A stretch of 59,223 bases of DNA, from positions 1 through 59,223 of the forward strand of contig NYZE01000162.1 of NCBI GenBank assembly GCA_002685965.1, written 5' to 3'. Below the pieces are notes generated by a model. It saw only the letters and a program-made list of their open reading frames with translations. It did no database searches and was not told the DNA's origin. The position numbers and the translations under genes are program-made. How positions within the stretch are numbered: the first letter of the stretch is position 1; each line of letters begins with the position of its first letter. Below are positions 34,652 to 45,000 of this stretch, one piece after another. The DNA comes from Planctomycetota bacterium. Its GTDB lineage: Bacteria; Planctomycetota; UBA1135; GCA-002748355.

Positions 34652-37600
34652 CGCGCCCGCCTCGCTCGTCTGAGGAAGTCCTGGGTGCCAGCGACCCGGA
34701 AACCAATGACGCTGATGAGCGGCGACGCGGAGCCCGTCGTCGCGCCCACTCCGTCGCGACGCAAGCAAATGATCCGTTTGACACCGAGTAACCCTGGGCC
34801 AATGTGCGCCTGATCGCCGGTGTATCCATCGACGAGTGAATCGAGTGGATCACTCTCCCCGATGACCGGCTCGCCAAGACCGAGGCCCCGCACCTCGCCG
34901 CGGGCCGGTCCGCGACCGATGGAGACCTTCAGCAGATCACCCTTGCGTCGCGACTCGGCGAACTTTCGCTGCTGAGTGTGGCTACTGAACGACAGTCGCA
35001 CAGCATCGCTCATTCCCACTGTCGGCAGGTCTTCGACCCACTCCCTGACACCGAAGTCGAGGCCGAACGCACGGTCGCTCTCAGGGCCAGGTGCGAAGTC
35101 ACCGATCGCAGCGAGTTCTGCCGGGTTCGGTGGCCAGCGCGCGGCGTCCATTCGGCCAGCCTTGCTGCCGCGAGCACGCGCACCAAGAAAGAACGCCTGG
35201 AACCGCTTGCCGCCCAGTCCCGGCGGCGCGCGCAGACCGTTCAGTGGCGAGTCGCCAGCGGCAGGCTTGCGAATGGCAGCCCATTCGAGTTCGACGGCAA
35301 ACGGCAGTCGGAACATCTGAGGATTACCAAGAGCACGCCAGCCGAGCCAACGCGCGAATGCCTGCGCCTGGTAGTAGTTGATACCGGTGACGGGCCGGTC
35401 GGGCGCAGCCTCGACGAGCTTCGCTAAGGTGCTCCCGCCGAAGACCCCGGTTTGCGGCGCGAGACCCTTCGTCGTGAAACGGTCCCTGCCGAGCGGATCC
35501 TCGGCGTGACCCAGCGTGCGCCACGGCAGCGCGCGCGACGCCAAAACGTGCGCCATGAACGCCGCATACTCCGTTCGCGTCACTTCACGCGCCGAGAGGA
35601 AGAAGTCACCGAGCCCTTCAACGCGCAACGGCGGCTCGGGGCGCACACTGCCAGCGACATGCGTTGCTGTCGACGGCGGTCCGAGTTCTATCACATCGTC
35701 CTTGTCGGGACCGAGGAACGGCACCATCTCGAGAGAGCGGATGCTCGGGCCCAACTTCGGTTCTAGCGAGCCGAGCGTGACGGCCCGAAGCAAACTACGC
35801 GTCGGCACGAACTCTACCTCGATCTTCCATTTCCGAAATGGGGTCAACAGATGGAAGGTCCGCTTCGACCGCTGCAACTGTCCAGGGAAGTCCGCAGCCG
35901 CCACATCGGTCCACTTGCACAAGCGCTGCACGTCGGCGAACAGGAGCGGAATGCGGCAGATCGTCCCGTCGCCGACAGCCTTGTACGTGCCCGGGAACGC
36001 TCGGTCGAGTTCTCGCAATGCAACCTCGGCGCCAGCGGGGAACTTCAGGTCGTCGCGCAGACTCACGACCGCGAGTTGGCCGTATTCGACGAGCACCGGC
36101 AACACTTCCGGTCGCGTCTTGTCGTGCACGAAGGATGCGATCACGACCGCGCGTTGGCCTTCCACCAAGACTTCACGTGATTCAGGATTCTGCGCCAGGT
36201 CTTCGATCGGTCGACCCAGCACGTCCCGGAGCTCCAGCGCAATCCGGTTGTGTCGGTTGCCTAGTGGGATTCTCAGATCGGCAAGGCTGCCGAGGCTGTC
36301 GATCGGCGCGAGCGGACCGACAGCCACCCAGCTCTGCCCTTCGTGTTCGACCCAAAGGCGACCAACCGCAGCAGCGTGTTCCGGGATCGAAAGCCGCAGG
36401 CCAGACGTCACCCGTGCGTAGTCGCCGTCCTGCTCGACCACGACACCCTGTTCGCCGGTGAGTCTCAGCGCCGACGGCGCTTGACCAGCCGAGAACAGAG
36501 CCGCCGGCTCAACACCAACACGCTTCGCCAGACAGATGACACGCAACGAACTCTTGCTCTCGATCTCCGTTCCACCGCGAGTGTGGCGCACCTCGAGCGT
36601 CGCGTCAGCGGCTGCCCCGATAGGGCCGATCACGATCGAACACTTGCCCGAACTGCTCTTCCATGTCGTCCATACGTGGCCGCCCCTGGACACCGCTTTC
36701 GGTTCGTAGGCCTGGTTGCATGTGTAGCCGAGCAACACGCGTTGATCCGCGGGCACGTAGAGCACGTCGGTACCGCCGCGCAAAGTCAACTGAGCCTTCG
36801 AGTCGTCGCAGACGAAGACCGGGTTCAATGACAGGCTACGGAACTCGAGATGGACCGGATACGCAGCCCGGTTGCCCGCTTCGTCCATCAGCAGGAAGCG
36901 AAGGGCCGCCCTGCCATTGGACTTCGGCACCGTCATCCGCACGCAGATCGAATCGGGCAGATCGAGTTCGTGGAGACGCTCACAGTCCAATGGCTGTTCT
37001 GGATCGAGGCCGGTCTGGTAGGCGAGCACCGTGTGCTTGCCACGCAACTCGCCGTCGAGCTCGAGTCGCAAATCACACTTGCCGCCTTCCACTCGGATCT
37101 CCGACTCGCCCTCCAGGCTGCGCACCCGTCGGATGCGAGGGATGAACAGGTCGGCACGTTCGAATACCAGTCGCCTGAACTCCTCACGGCCCGCGCTGTC
37201 GACGACAGTGCAATCGAGGTGCGCCTGGCCGAGGTTATCGAGGGCGTTACCGCGAGCTCCCTTGAGTAACTCCTTGCCGATCGGAATCTGTAAGCCACCG
37301 TCCGGAATCGGGGACTCGACGTGAGCCAGGACTTGTTCTTCGCCAATGCGCAATAGCCGGAGTCGCACGTGCTTGAGGCGAGTGTCGTCGCTGGCGCGGA
37401 TCGTCAAGGTGGAATCGACGTGCAAGGTGCCGGCGGGAAGCACCTTGACCTCCTCGAACACTGGACGCTCGACATCGACGAACAGTCGTGCGTAGGCAAG
37501 GACGCGGTTCGTCGGCGAATGGAAGAAGTTGAGAGTGACGCCGGCCGCGGTCGCCGTGCATTCCTCGAGCACCGACACCCACTTGGCACCGTCGAGATGA

Positions 37601-38883
37601 ACGAGCCCTCCGGCGACCCGACCCAGTTCAAATTGCGAGAAGCGTTGCTCACCACCGACATAGCCGCGCACGGAGAGTTCACCGCTCCCGAGGCCGCTGG
37701 CATTCAACCGAACCTCGCGCAGGTCCTCCTTCTTCAGATACTCGGCGCTACTGGGCGCGCGATCGCTGCGCAAGTGTAGCTTGCTCGCACCGTACGACTG
37801 CAGCGTCGGCAGCACTCGCTCCGCGAACCCCGTGAGAAACATCGTCGCACCGGCGATGAAAATGAGCACTGACACAACCATGAATGCCAGCGGTGTCGGC
37901 CGACTGCCGCGTTGGATCAACTCCCGCACGTGCGCGACGTTGTGCGGGCGCACGTCGGGGTCCTTCTCCAGCAGCGCGCGCAGCAGTCGCGCTAGCCGCC
38001 GCGGCACACCGCTACCCGCGAGCGACGCTGGCGGTTCCTCGAGCACTTGGTGGACGCGGTCCTCGAGCGCGCCGCCACCGTGCGGCAATCGTCCGGTTGC
38101 GGCCAGGTAGCCGAGCACACCCAGCGAATACAGATCGGCGCGCACGTCGCCCGACCCACCGGCGAGAATTTCCGGCGCCGTAAACGGCGGGTTGATCCAG
38201 AAGCCGGGGTTACCGTGGTCCTGACGCGGGTGGTCGCGACCTTGATCTTCGCTCGATTGTCCGGCCGCGAACTGAGCGATGCCGAAATCGAGCACCTTGA
38301 CCTGGAAGCCATCACCGCGCATTTCGACCATGACATTGCGCGGTGACAGATCGCGATGCACGATCCCCGCTGCAGCCGACTCGGCGAGTGCATCGCACAG
38401 CTGCCGCATGAGCTCGACGACCGTCGCCGCGTCGAGCCGCCCGCTGGCGCGCACCCACTCCTCGAGCGTCACCCCATCGACGAGCTCCATGGCGTAGAAC
38501 ACCGACCCTTCCGGTGTCTCGCCGACATCCATGACGCGGGCAACCTGCTCACTACGCAATAGAGATGCCTTGCGGGCCTCGGCAATCAGTGTGTGCCGGA
38601 AGTCCTCACGCCGCGCAAAGCGCGGATGCAGGATCTTGAGCGCCACCGGCTGCAGCGACAGCTCGTGCACCGCGCGATACACGGTTCCCATGCCGCCCTT
38701 ACCGAGCACCCCGGTAATCCGGTACTTGCCGCCAACCAACAAGCCGATCCACGGGCTCGCAACCGGCTCCGCTTCCCGCGTCGGCCAGGCGACCTCGTCC
38801 GCCCCAACCAGCGGAACGTCACACGTTCCGCACCGCTCGAGGCGGGTCGAGGTGAAGCCTTCGCAGACCGGGCAGACCAACAT
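34648..38883 (-). CDS. Transmembrane Ser/Thr protein kinase with external beta domains and C-terminal FGE-like domain
   Basis: I start it at the ATG of 38883 (GGAGG ribosome-binding site, 5 bp spacing); 1411 residues. A zinc-ribbon-like N-terminus (CPVC at 4-7, CGTC at 18-21) precedes a Hanks kinase domain at about 50-320: GKGGMGTVY, ALKIL with Lys 83, HRDLSPRN at 176-183, DFGIAQ at 199-204, and APEI. One TM helix lies at about 332-352. The exterior part of roughly 750 residues is beta-rich. The C-terminal 260 residues resemble FGE-sulfatase (FFLSAREVTRTEYAAFM, VTGINYYQAQAFARWLG, RLPFAVELEWAA, GVREWVEDL). The kinase motifs are intact. It probably senses a ligand outside and phosphorylates cytoplasmic targets. 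The stop overlaps the lipoprotein start (TTGA); a PP2C follows. Confidence 0.9.
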   Translation of the reverse strand: MLVCPVCEGFTSTRLERCGTCDVPLVGADEVAWPTREAEPVASPWIGLLVGGKYRITGVLGKGGMGTVYRAVHELSLQPVALKILHPRFARREDFRHTLIAEARKASLLRSEQVARVMDVGETPEGSVFYAMELVDGVTLEEWVRASGRLDAATVVELMRQLCDALAESAAAGIVHRDLSPRNVMVEMRGDGFQVKVLDFGIAQFAAGQSSEDQGRDHPRQDHGNPGFWINPPFTAPEILAGGSGDVRADLYSLGVLGYLAATGRLPHGGGALEDRVHQVLEEPPASLAGSGVPRRLARLLRALLEKDPDVRPHNVAHVRELIQRGSRPTPLAFMVVSVLIFIAGATMFLTGFAERVLPTLQSYGASKLHLRSDRAPSSAEYLKKEDLREVRLNASGLGSGELSVRGYVGGEQRFSQFELGRVAGGLVHLDGAKWVSVLEECTATAAGVTLNFFHSPTNRVLAYARLFVDVERPVFEEVKVLPAGTLHVDSTLTIRASDDTRLKHVRLRLLRIGEEQVLAHVESPIPDGGLQIPIGKELLKGARGNALDNLGQAHLDCTVVDSAGREEFRRLVFERADLFIPRIRRVRSLEGESEIRVEGGKCDLRLELDGELRGKHTVLAYQTGLDPEQPLDCERLHELDLPDSICVRMTVPKSNGRAALRFLLMDEAGNRAAYPVHLEFRSLSLNPVFVCDDSKAQLTLRGGTDVLYVPADQRVLLGYTCNQAYEPKAVSRGGHVWTTWKSSSGKCSIVIGPIGAAADATLEVRHTRGGTEIESKSSLRVICLAKRVGVEPAALFSAGQAPSALRLTGEQGVVVEQDGDYARVTSGLRLSIPEHAAAVGRLWVEHEGQSWVAVGPLAPIDSLGSLADLRIPLGNRHNRIALELRDVLGRPIEDLAQNPESREVLVEGQRAVVIASFVHDKTRPEVLPVLVEYGQLAVVSLRDDLKFPAGAEVALRELDRAFPGTYKAVGDGTICRIPLLFADVQRLCKWTDVAAADFPGQLQRSKRTFHLLTPFRKWKIEVEFVPTRSLLRAVTLGSLEPKLGPSIRSLEMVPFLGPDKDDVIELGPPSTATHVAGSVRPEPPLRVEGLGDFFLSAREVTRTEYAAFMAHVLASRALPWRTLGHAEDPLGRDRFTTKGLAPQTGVFGGSTLAKLVEAAPDRPVTGINYYQAQAFARWLGWRALGNPQMFRLPFAVELEWAAIRKPAAGDSPLNGLRAPPGLGGKRFQAFFLGARARGSKAGRMDAARWPPNPAELAAIGDFAPGPESDRAFGLDFGVREWVEDLPTVGMSDAVRLSFSSHTQQRKFAESRRKGDLLKVSIGRGPARGEVRGLGLGEPVIGESDPLDSLVDGYTGDQAHIGPGLLGVKRIICLRRDGVGATTGSASPLISVIGFRVAGTQDFLRRARRAR

Positions 38884-38910
38884 CAGACCTCCAGCGTAAC
38901 CGCGGGGGGA

Positions 38911-38942
38911 GCAAACCTCGTGCCCTGCGGGCACTCGTTCGC
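38911..38942. repeat. Intergenic imperfect palindrome, copy D
   Basis: GCAAACCTCGTGCCC, loop TGC, GGGCACTCGTTCGC. The inner arms GTGCCC/GGGCAC are perfect. It lies between the stop of the giant secreted protein gene and the kinase start; the gap 38884-39063 shows nothing else. Confidence 0.55.
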
Positions 38943-39063
38943 GCCGACGACGCCTACGTCGACAATCTCGACGACGTTCGCGCCCACGTTCGCTCGTAGG
39001 CAACGGCAGAACACCTCCACCTGGGCCCTGCCCGCGGCCTCGCCCCCATACCATCAAGTTCGG

Positions 39064-42000
39064 TCATCGAGCCGGGGGCGCCACCTCGCTGATCACGGCG
39101 CCGTGTTGGTCGCTCATGACGAGGACGGCGAAGCGCTCGGCGTTGCCAGCGCCCTTCGCGGACAGCGAGGCGTAGTCGAAGCGTCCGCGAAGGTCGGTGT
39201 AGCCGTCCTTGTAGAAGCGGACCTTGCCACCCGGCATTCTGGCGAAGACCTTGACGTAGACCGTCCGCAGCGGCTTGCCGGTCGTCTCGTGCCCGACCTT
39301 GATCTGGCCGTAGTTCTCCATCCATTGCACGGCTAGCGAGTTCGCGTAGTAGGCCTGGCGTCGCACGATGCCGCCGCCGCGGACCTCGATCAGCACGTTG
39401 GAGCTGGAGAACTGCTGCGGCAGGTCGAAGACCAACTCGCCCTGGTCCGCCGCCAACTCGCGGACCTCACTGCGATTCGGACGAATGTAGGCGAACGATC
39501 CGGAGCCCTGCTGCACGAACGGAGTCGTCGAGAACAGGAACTCGACATCCATCTCGTAGTAGCGCACCTCGCAGTTCTTCAGGTTGCGGTAACGCACGGT
39601 CACGCGGCGCGCTTCGACCCCGAGTTCGAGCGTGGGCTCGGCAGCCGCGAGCTTGGTCTGTCGCTGCGTGCGGTCGGCCGGATCGCCCTGCGCAACGTCC
39701 TTGCCCTCGGCTTCGTCAAGCTGGTTGCGCACGTCGGCAAATCGCTTCTGCCAGCGCCCCACCGGGTAGTCGAGGTAGCGCTCGGCGATCGCACGTGCGA
39801 CCGTTGTGCCTTCGCTGAAGAAGTCGAGGTAGGCCTTCATGTAGTCGTGCTGCACACGCATCGGCAGCCGGTCCGGGCGAACCTGGGCGAAGCTCTGTAG
39901 CGCATCTGCGATGCGATCCTGCACCAGCATGTAGTACGTGATGCTCATCCAATCCGCATCGTCGAGCGCAGGCCGCTGACCGAGCACCTCCAGCAACGCC
40001 AGGTATTGACGGGCCAGATGCTCATTGAGGATCTCACGCCGCTTGCCGAAGCGGTGCGCCCGAGCGTTGAACAACGGGTCGTAGTCGATGTGCTGGTAGG
40101 TGTGCCGGATCACGGGATCGATGATCACCAGCGGCGATTCGAGCGCCTTGCCACAAGCCGCGAGGAAGCGATCGCGGTGACGCAGATACTCGCGTACCGT
40201 GGGGGCATCGCCGTGGCGGATGCCATAAGACCAAAGCACGGGTGAGTAGACGTGCCGCTTGCGCAGTCGGTCGATGACCTTGTCGAACATCGTTCGGTCG
40301 CGCATGCGCCAGGCGATCAGACCGAGGTCGGTGCGTTGCAAGTTGACGGCGTCGACATGGGCCAAGACGTCGGCCTCGGTGCCGTTCTGAGAAACGAATG
40401 CCCAGGACTTCGTGTCGACGTTGCTCGGCTCGGGCACGACCCGGAGTAACCGAGCAGGCGCGAACGCGACCAACTTGCCGCCACTCGCCACGTGCACCGG
40501 ATAATGCGGCATCTCGCCCGCGGCAGGGAAGTAGAACGCGTACTCGATCGACGAGGTCGCATAGGCGCCGAGCGCGACTCGCTTACCCTTGGTGAAGAAG
40601 CCGCCGTTGACGGGAACCGCGCCCTGCGGGATCTGCAGCAAGAGTTCCAGCTCACGCGGCATCGATGACGGGTTGGTCACGACGACCCTGCACCCGTACG
40701 CAACGTCGATCAGGAACTCGTCCGTCACGTAGGCCTCGAAGCGCTGCTTGCCCTCGTAGCGATACGGCTCATCGAGGCGGTAGATGTTCTGGCTGACCAG
40801 GATCGGCGAGTCGCCTGCCACCATCCCTGTGGTCTTGACCAGTTCCTTGCGGACCAACAGCAGCGGGCTGCCTGCCCGCAGCGTCAACTCCTCGCCCTCG
40901 ATGTCGGAGCCATGCTCACCGGGCTTGAACGGCAGGTCCAGCACGGACAATGCGAGCATCATCTCGGCGAAGTTGCCGGTCGCTTCCGCCACGTGCGTCG
41001 ACACGAAGGGCTCGGCCGCGGGCGCTAGCGCGAAGTCGCGCCAGAACGCGTCAACTTCGATCAGGTCGGCACGATGCTCGTGAATGCGCCGGTGCCAGTA
41101 GTTGTGCTCCACGTGCGGACGCGTCGGATCCGGAGTGCGGTACAGTTCCCGATTGGATCGCCGCCTGCGCAGGTCGGCAACGCGGTCCTTCTTGGCGTCG
41201 AGAACTTCGCTATCGACCAGCACCGGCTCTTCTTCCATCTCCTCTTCTTCTTCCACATTCTCCTCTACGCTGACCGCACCCGTCTGAGGCTGTCCAGCCC
41301 TACGGCTCTTCCGGACGCTCCTGCCCTTGGACGGGGGCGTTCTCCGGCGCCCTGAGGCCTGCGGCGCTGCCTCCTTGGCGTGCTCAGACGGCTTAAGGAC
41401 CTCCGCGAGCTTCTGCTCCACCTTGTCGGGACCATCGAGCGCCCCACTCTTCAGCGCACTGCCAAACAGCCGCGTCAAGAGCTCTGGGTCGCGAGGCTTG
41501 AGTTCGAAGAGCTCCCCGACGTGGCGCTGAATCGTCGACGCCTCACCGGCGAGGCGCTTGGCCAGGAGAATCCGTTCGACGATGTTCAGACGACCAAACG
41601 CCCACGGCTCCAGGTAGTGCCGCAGATCAGCGCCAAGCAGCCACTCGTCCAGGAACGTCTGGTGCGCCTTGTTGCTCAGATGAGGGCGTACGACCTGCGC
41701 GAAGAACTCAGGGTCCTTCTCGTGCAGGAAGAAGTGTAGTTCGTGGCAGGCGTGTTCGTCATAGAGCGCTCGCTTCTCCTCGAGCTTCAGCTCCGGCCAA
41801 AGCAGAACGAACGCGAACTTGGCCAGATCGCCGTTGCCGGTCAGGGATGCGAACAGGCGATAGACCTTGGACAAGGAGTCGTAGGTCTCCATCTCTACCG
41901 TCGTGATGTCCTTCACGACCGCACGACCGTCCTTGGGGACGAACTCGATCCGGCGTCGCTCGGTGACGTGCGTCTTGCCATCGAGTGCACGCGCCAGCTC

Positions 42001-45000
42001 GCGACCCCGCGGCGTGAGCGTCTGCTCAGGGCGAGTGGCTGTCAGGTACACCGTTTCTTCCGCATCGACGGCGAGCACGTGGACGTGCTGACCGTTACCG
42101 AGGTCCTTCAGCGGAACGCGCACGATGCCCTCCGCATCCGGCCGCAGGTTGGCGAGCATCCTGGCTGGTGCCGGCAGGAACTCGAGGTTGGCGAAGGTGC
42201 CGGGTGCAGGCCCGGTCACCCCGCCAGGAGCCGCGCCTCCGCCAACGGCACCGCGGCGACTGCGACCGCGGCCGCCGAACTTGCTACTGGCGCCACCGCC
42301 GAAACCGAGCCTCGTCAGGGCCTCTTCGTCGAGCGCCCACGGATTCAGGATCAGACCGGGCCGCTTGAGCATGTTGCCCGGGTACTTCTTCGCGAACCGA
42401 CGATCGAGGATGTAGCGGTACTCGTCACCGATCTCGCGCCCCGAGTGATAGAACGACTCCGCGTGCTCCATGGCAACCACACCGAGCCCCGGCCGCCGCG
42501 CAACCGCTAGCCCGGTGAACGGGTCGAAAGGCGGCAGATAGCGCGTCGCGACGACATGGACACGAGCTTCCTTGCCGGCATTCACCAGTCGAATCAGCAG
42601 GTCATCGCCGCCGACGTCGACACTGGCGATGTGGATCGGCTTCCGCGCACCTGCCTCCAACATCCGGTGGCGACCGACCGCCCACTGCGCGCGCCGCTTG
42701 CCCGAAGTGACCCGCACTTTGATCTCCCGCTCGGCCTCCTTGAGCCAGAGGCTGTAGTCGCCGGCCGGAAGACCGCGCAGCTCGACAAAACCCTCCGCGA
42801 GAACGACGTGCTCGAAGGCGTCCCGTACGAACTGGCCGCTGCGGTGTTGCAGCAGCGAGATTGCGGTCCGCGACGCGGTGCGCTCGTCGCCGAGGTAGGG
42901 CACACGTAGCGTCTCACCAGCGACCGCGTGAAGATTCGCCGGATACGTTCTCTTCGCGCGCCTGAGCGACCAGAAGCCGACGCTCTTTGGTAGCCCTGAT
43001 GCCTGAACCCACCCGATCCCCGCCAACGCACCCAGACGGATGCGCCCCTTCGCGTCGGTCTTGAGCGATACGGTGAACGGGTCCGTGTAGTCACGGTGCC
43101 TGAGCACGAGACTTACGGCGCGCCCCGGCTTCGCCTCACCGCTCTTGCCGAGCACGTCCAGCACATAGCCATCCGCGTTGCGCCCCAGGAGGGGGCAAGC
43201 GGTCAGTGGCGTCCTGTCGATCTCGTTGACCTTGAAGCGATGCACCCGGGTCGTCAGGTCGAGCCTCTGGTTGCGGCTCAAGCTTTTGACCCGTCCACGC
43301 AACGTGACGACCAACTCGGCCAGCCCCTCTGGAACCTGGATCTCGTGCACGGATTCCCGATCGGCGGCCAACTTGACGCCACGCACATTCAGCGTCGAAT
43401 CGACACCGTCGCGATCGCGAGCGCGAATCGCGAGCACCGGGTCCTGCAACAACTGCAGACTGACCGGTCGGCCGTTCAGATCGAGCGCAGGACGAACCAG
43501 AATGCGCGATCGTCGCCCCGCCAGCAGCGACTCACGATCGAGGTGGATACCAGCTCGAAGCGTGTAGACCTCGGCGCTGTGGTAGAAGGTCGTCAGCGTC
43601 GAGAGACCGCCGTGTTGCAGGATGACGGACCGCCTGCCCGGCTTCGTCGAGTATGGCAGAACGATCTCCCCGTTGGCGTCAGCCTCGGCCTGGTAGGTCT
43701 TGCCGCCGAACCAAATGGACGCCTTGCTGACGGCAGCACCTGTCTCGTCACGAACGGTGAACACGTGTCCGGCGCTGCCGAGGCGCTCGGTGTACTGCAA
43801 GCGCCCCTTATGAATCACGGCGCGACTGGACAGCCCGTTACCGATCAACTCGACGACCCATACGCCCGCGCCTTTCAGCTGTGGCAGGTCGAAGCTCCTG
43901 CGCACTCGCCGCAGTGCGGCGTCGGTGTACTCACGCGTGAGTTCATGGTTGGCAATCAGGCCGTCCAGGTTGATCGACGTATCCACATCCCGCCCGGTGC
44001 CGCGGAAGTAGTTGAAGGTGTTGATCTCGAAGATCTTCACGAGCAGCTTGTCGACGTTCTTGATATCGACGGTGAGGCTGACAGCGTCATCCGCGCCAAA
44101 GAAGCGGCGCTGTGTCGGCGCGAATTCGATCTCGACTCGCTGCCGCAGCTTTTCGTAATAGGACGGGTCATCGAGCAGGGAGTACCACCGCTCCATGTCG
44201 CCGACGCCGCGCAGGATCTTGGTCTCGGCGAAGAGGCGGCGCAGGTAGTCTTCACGAACGGTCTCGGCGTAGGTCGCATACGAGTCGGCCTCGGCGAAGA
44301 AGTGCATCAAGTACGCGCGAACCAACGGCTCGTCGTTGCCGACTGGCTTCAGGCCAGTCGCGAACTTGCGGCCGACCTGTACCATCTCGCCAGAGCCGCG
44401 GTGACGCCGCACGAAGATCGGGTTGCTATAGGAAGCGTTCCTCGGCAGACGCAGGTAGGTGACCAGACGATCCCGATCGGGCGTGCCAGCCGCGCGATCG
44501 TGCTGCAACCGGCGGTAGAGCACGTGTGCCTTCAACGAGTTGTGGGCGGACGCGAGCCGGCCGGTGAACGCCTCGAGCCTGGCCAGGTATGCAAGCCGCG
44601 CCGCCGCATCATGCTGCCAATCCACGTCCGCACTCGGCGCGAGACGGCGCAGGTAGGCATCCACGTAAGCCCGTTCATTCAGGAGCGCCGGTCGCAGGCG
44701 CGCACACTCGTCCAACTGCGCGAGCAGCAGCCGCTTGTGGATCCCCAAGGAGCCGAAGCCACGGCTGCGGCGGTGCTTCAAGTTGCGCACGATGAGGGAC
44801 GGCAGGTTGGCTACGTCCGGCCGCCGCAAGCGCGACAGCAAGCTCAGTAAGAGATCGTCATCGAGGCCGGTGGCCAGCAGGGCTTCGAACGCTGACGGGC
44901 GAAATCCGCCCACCGTGTTGCGGTGCTTCTGTAGTGCACGGCGCGTGAACGCCGCCAGCGAGATCAGGTCCTGGTCCAGGCGCGTCGGCAGATCTCTCTT

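Noticed and set aside
43096-44850. Plus-strand frame of 584 codons
   Set aside because: Antisense to the giant secreted protein, whose frame has signal peptide and consistent third-position GC.
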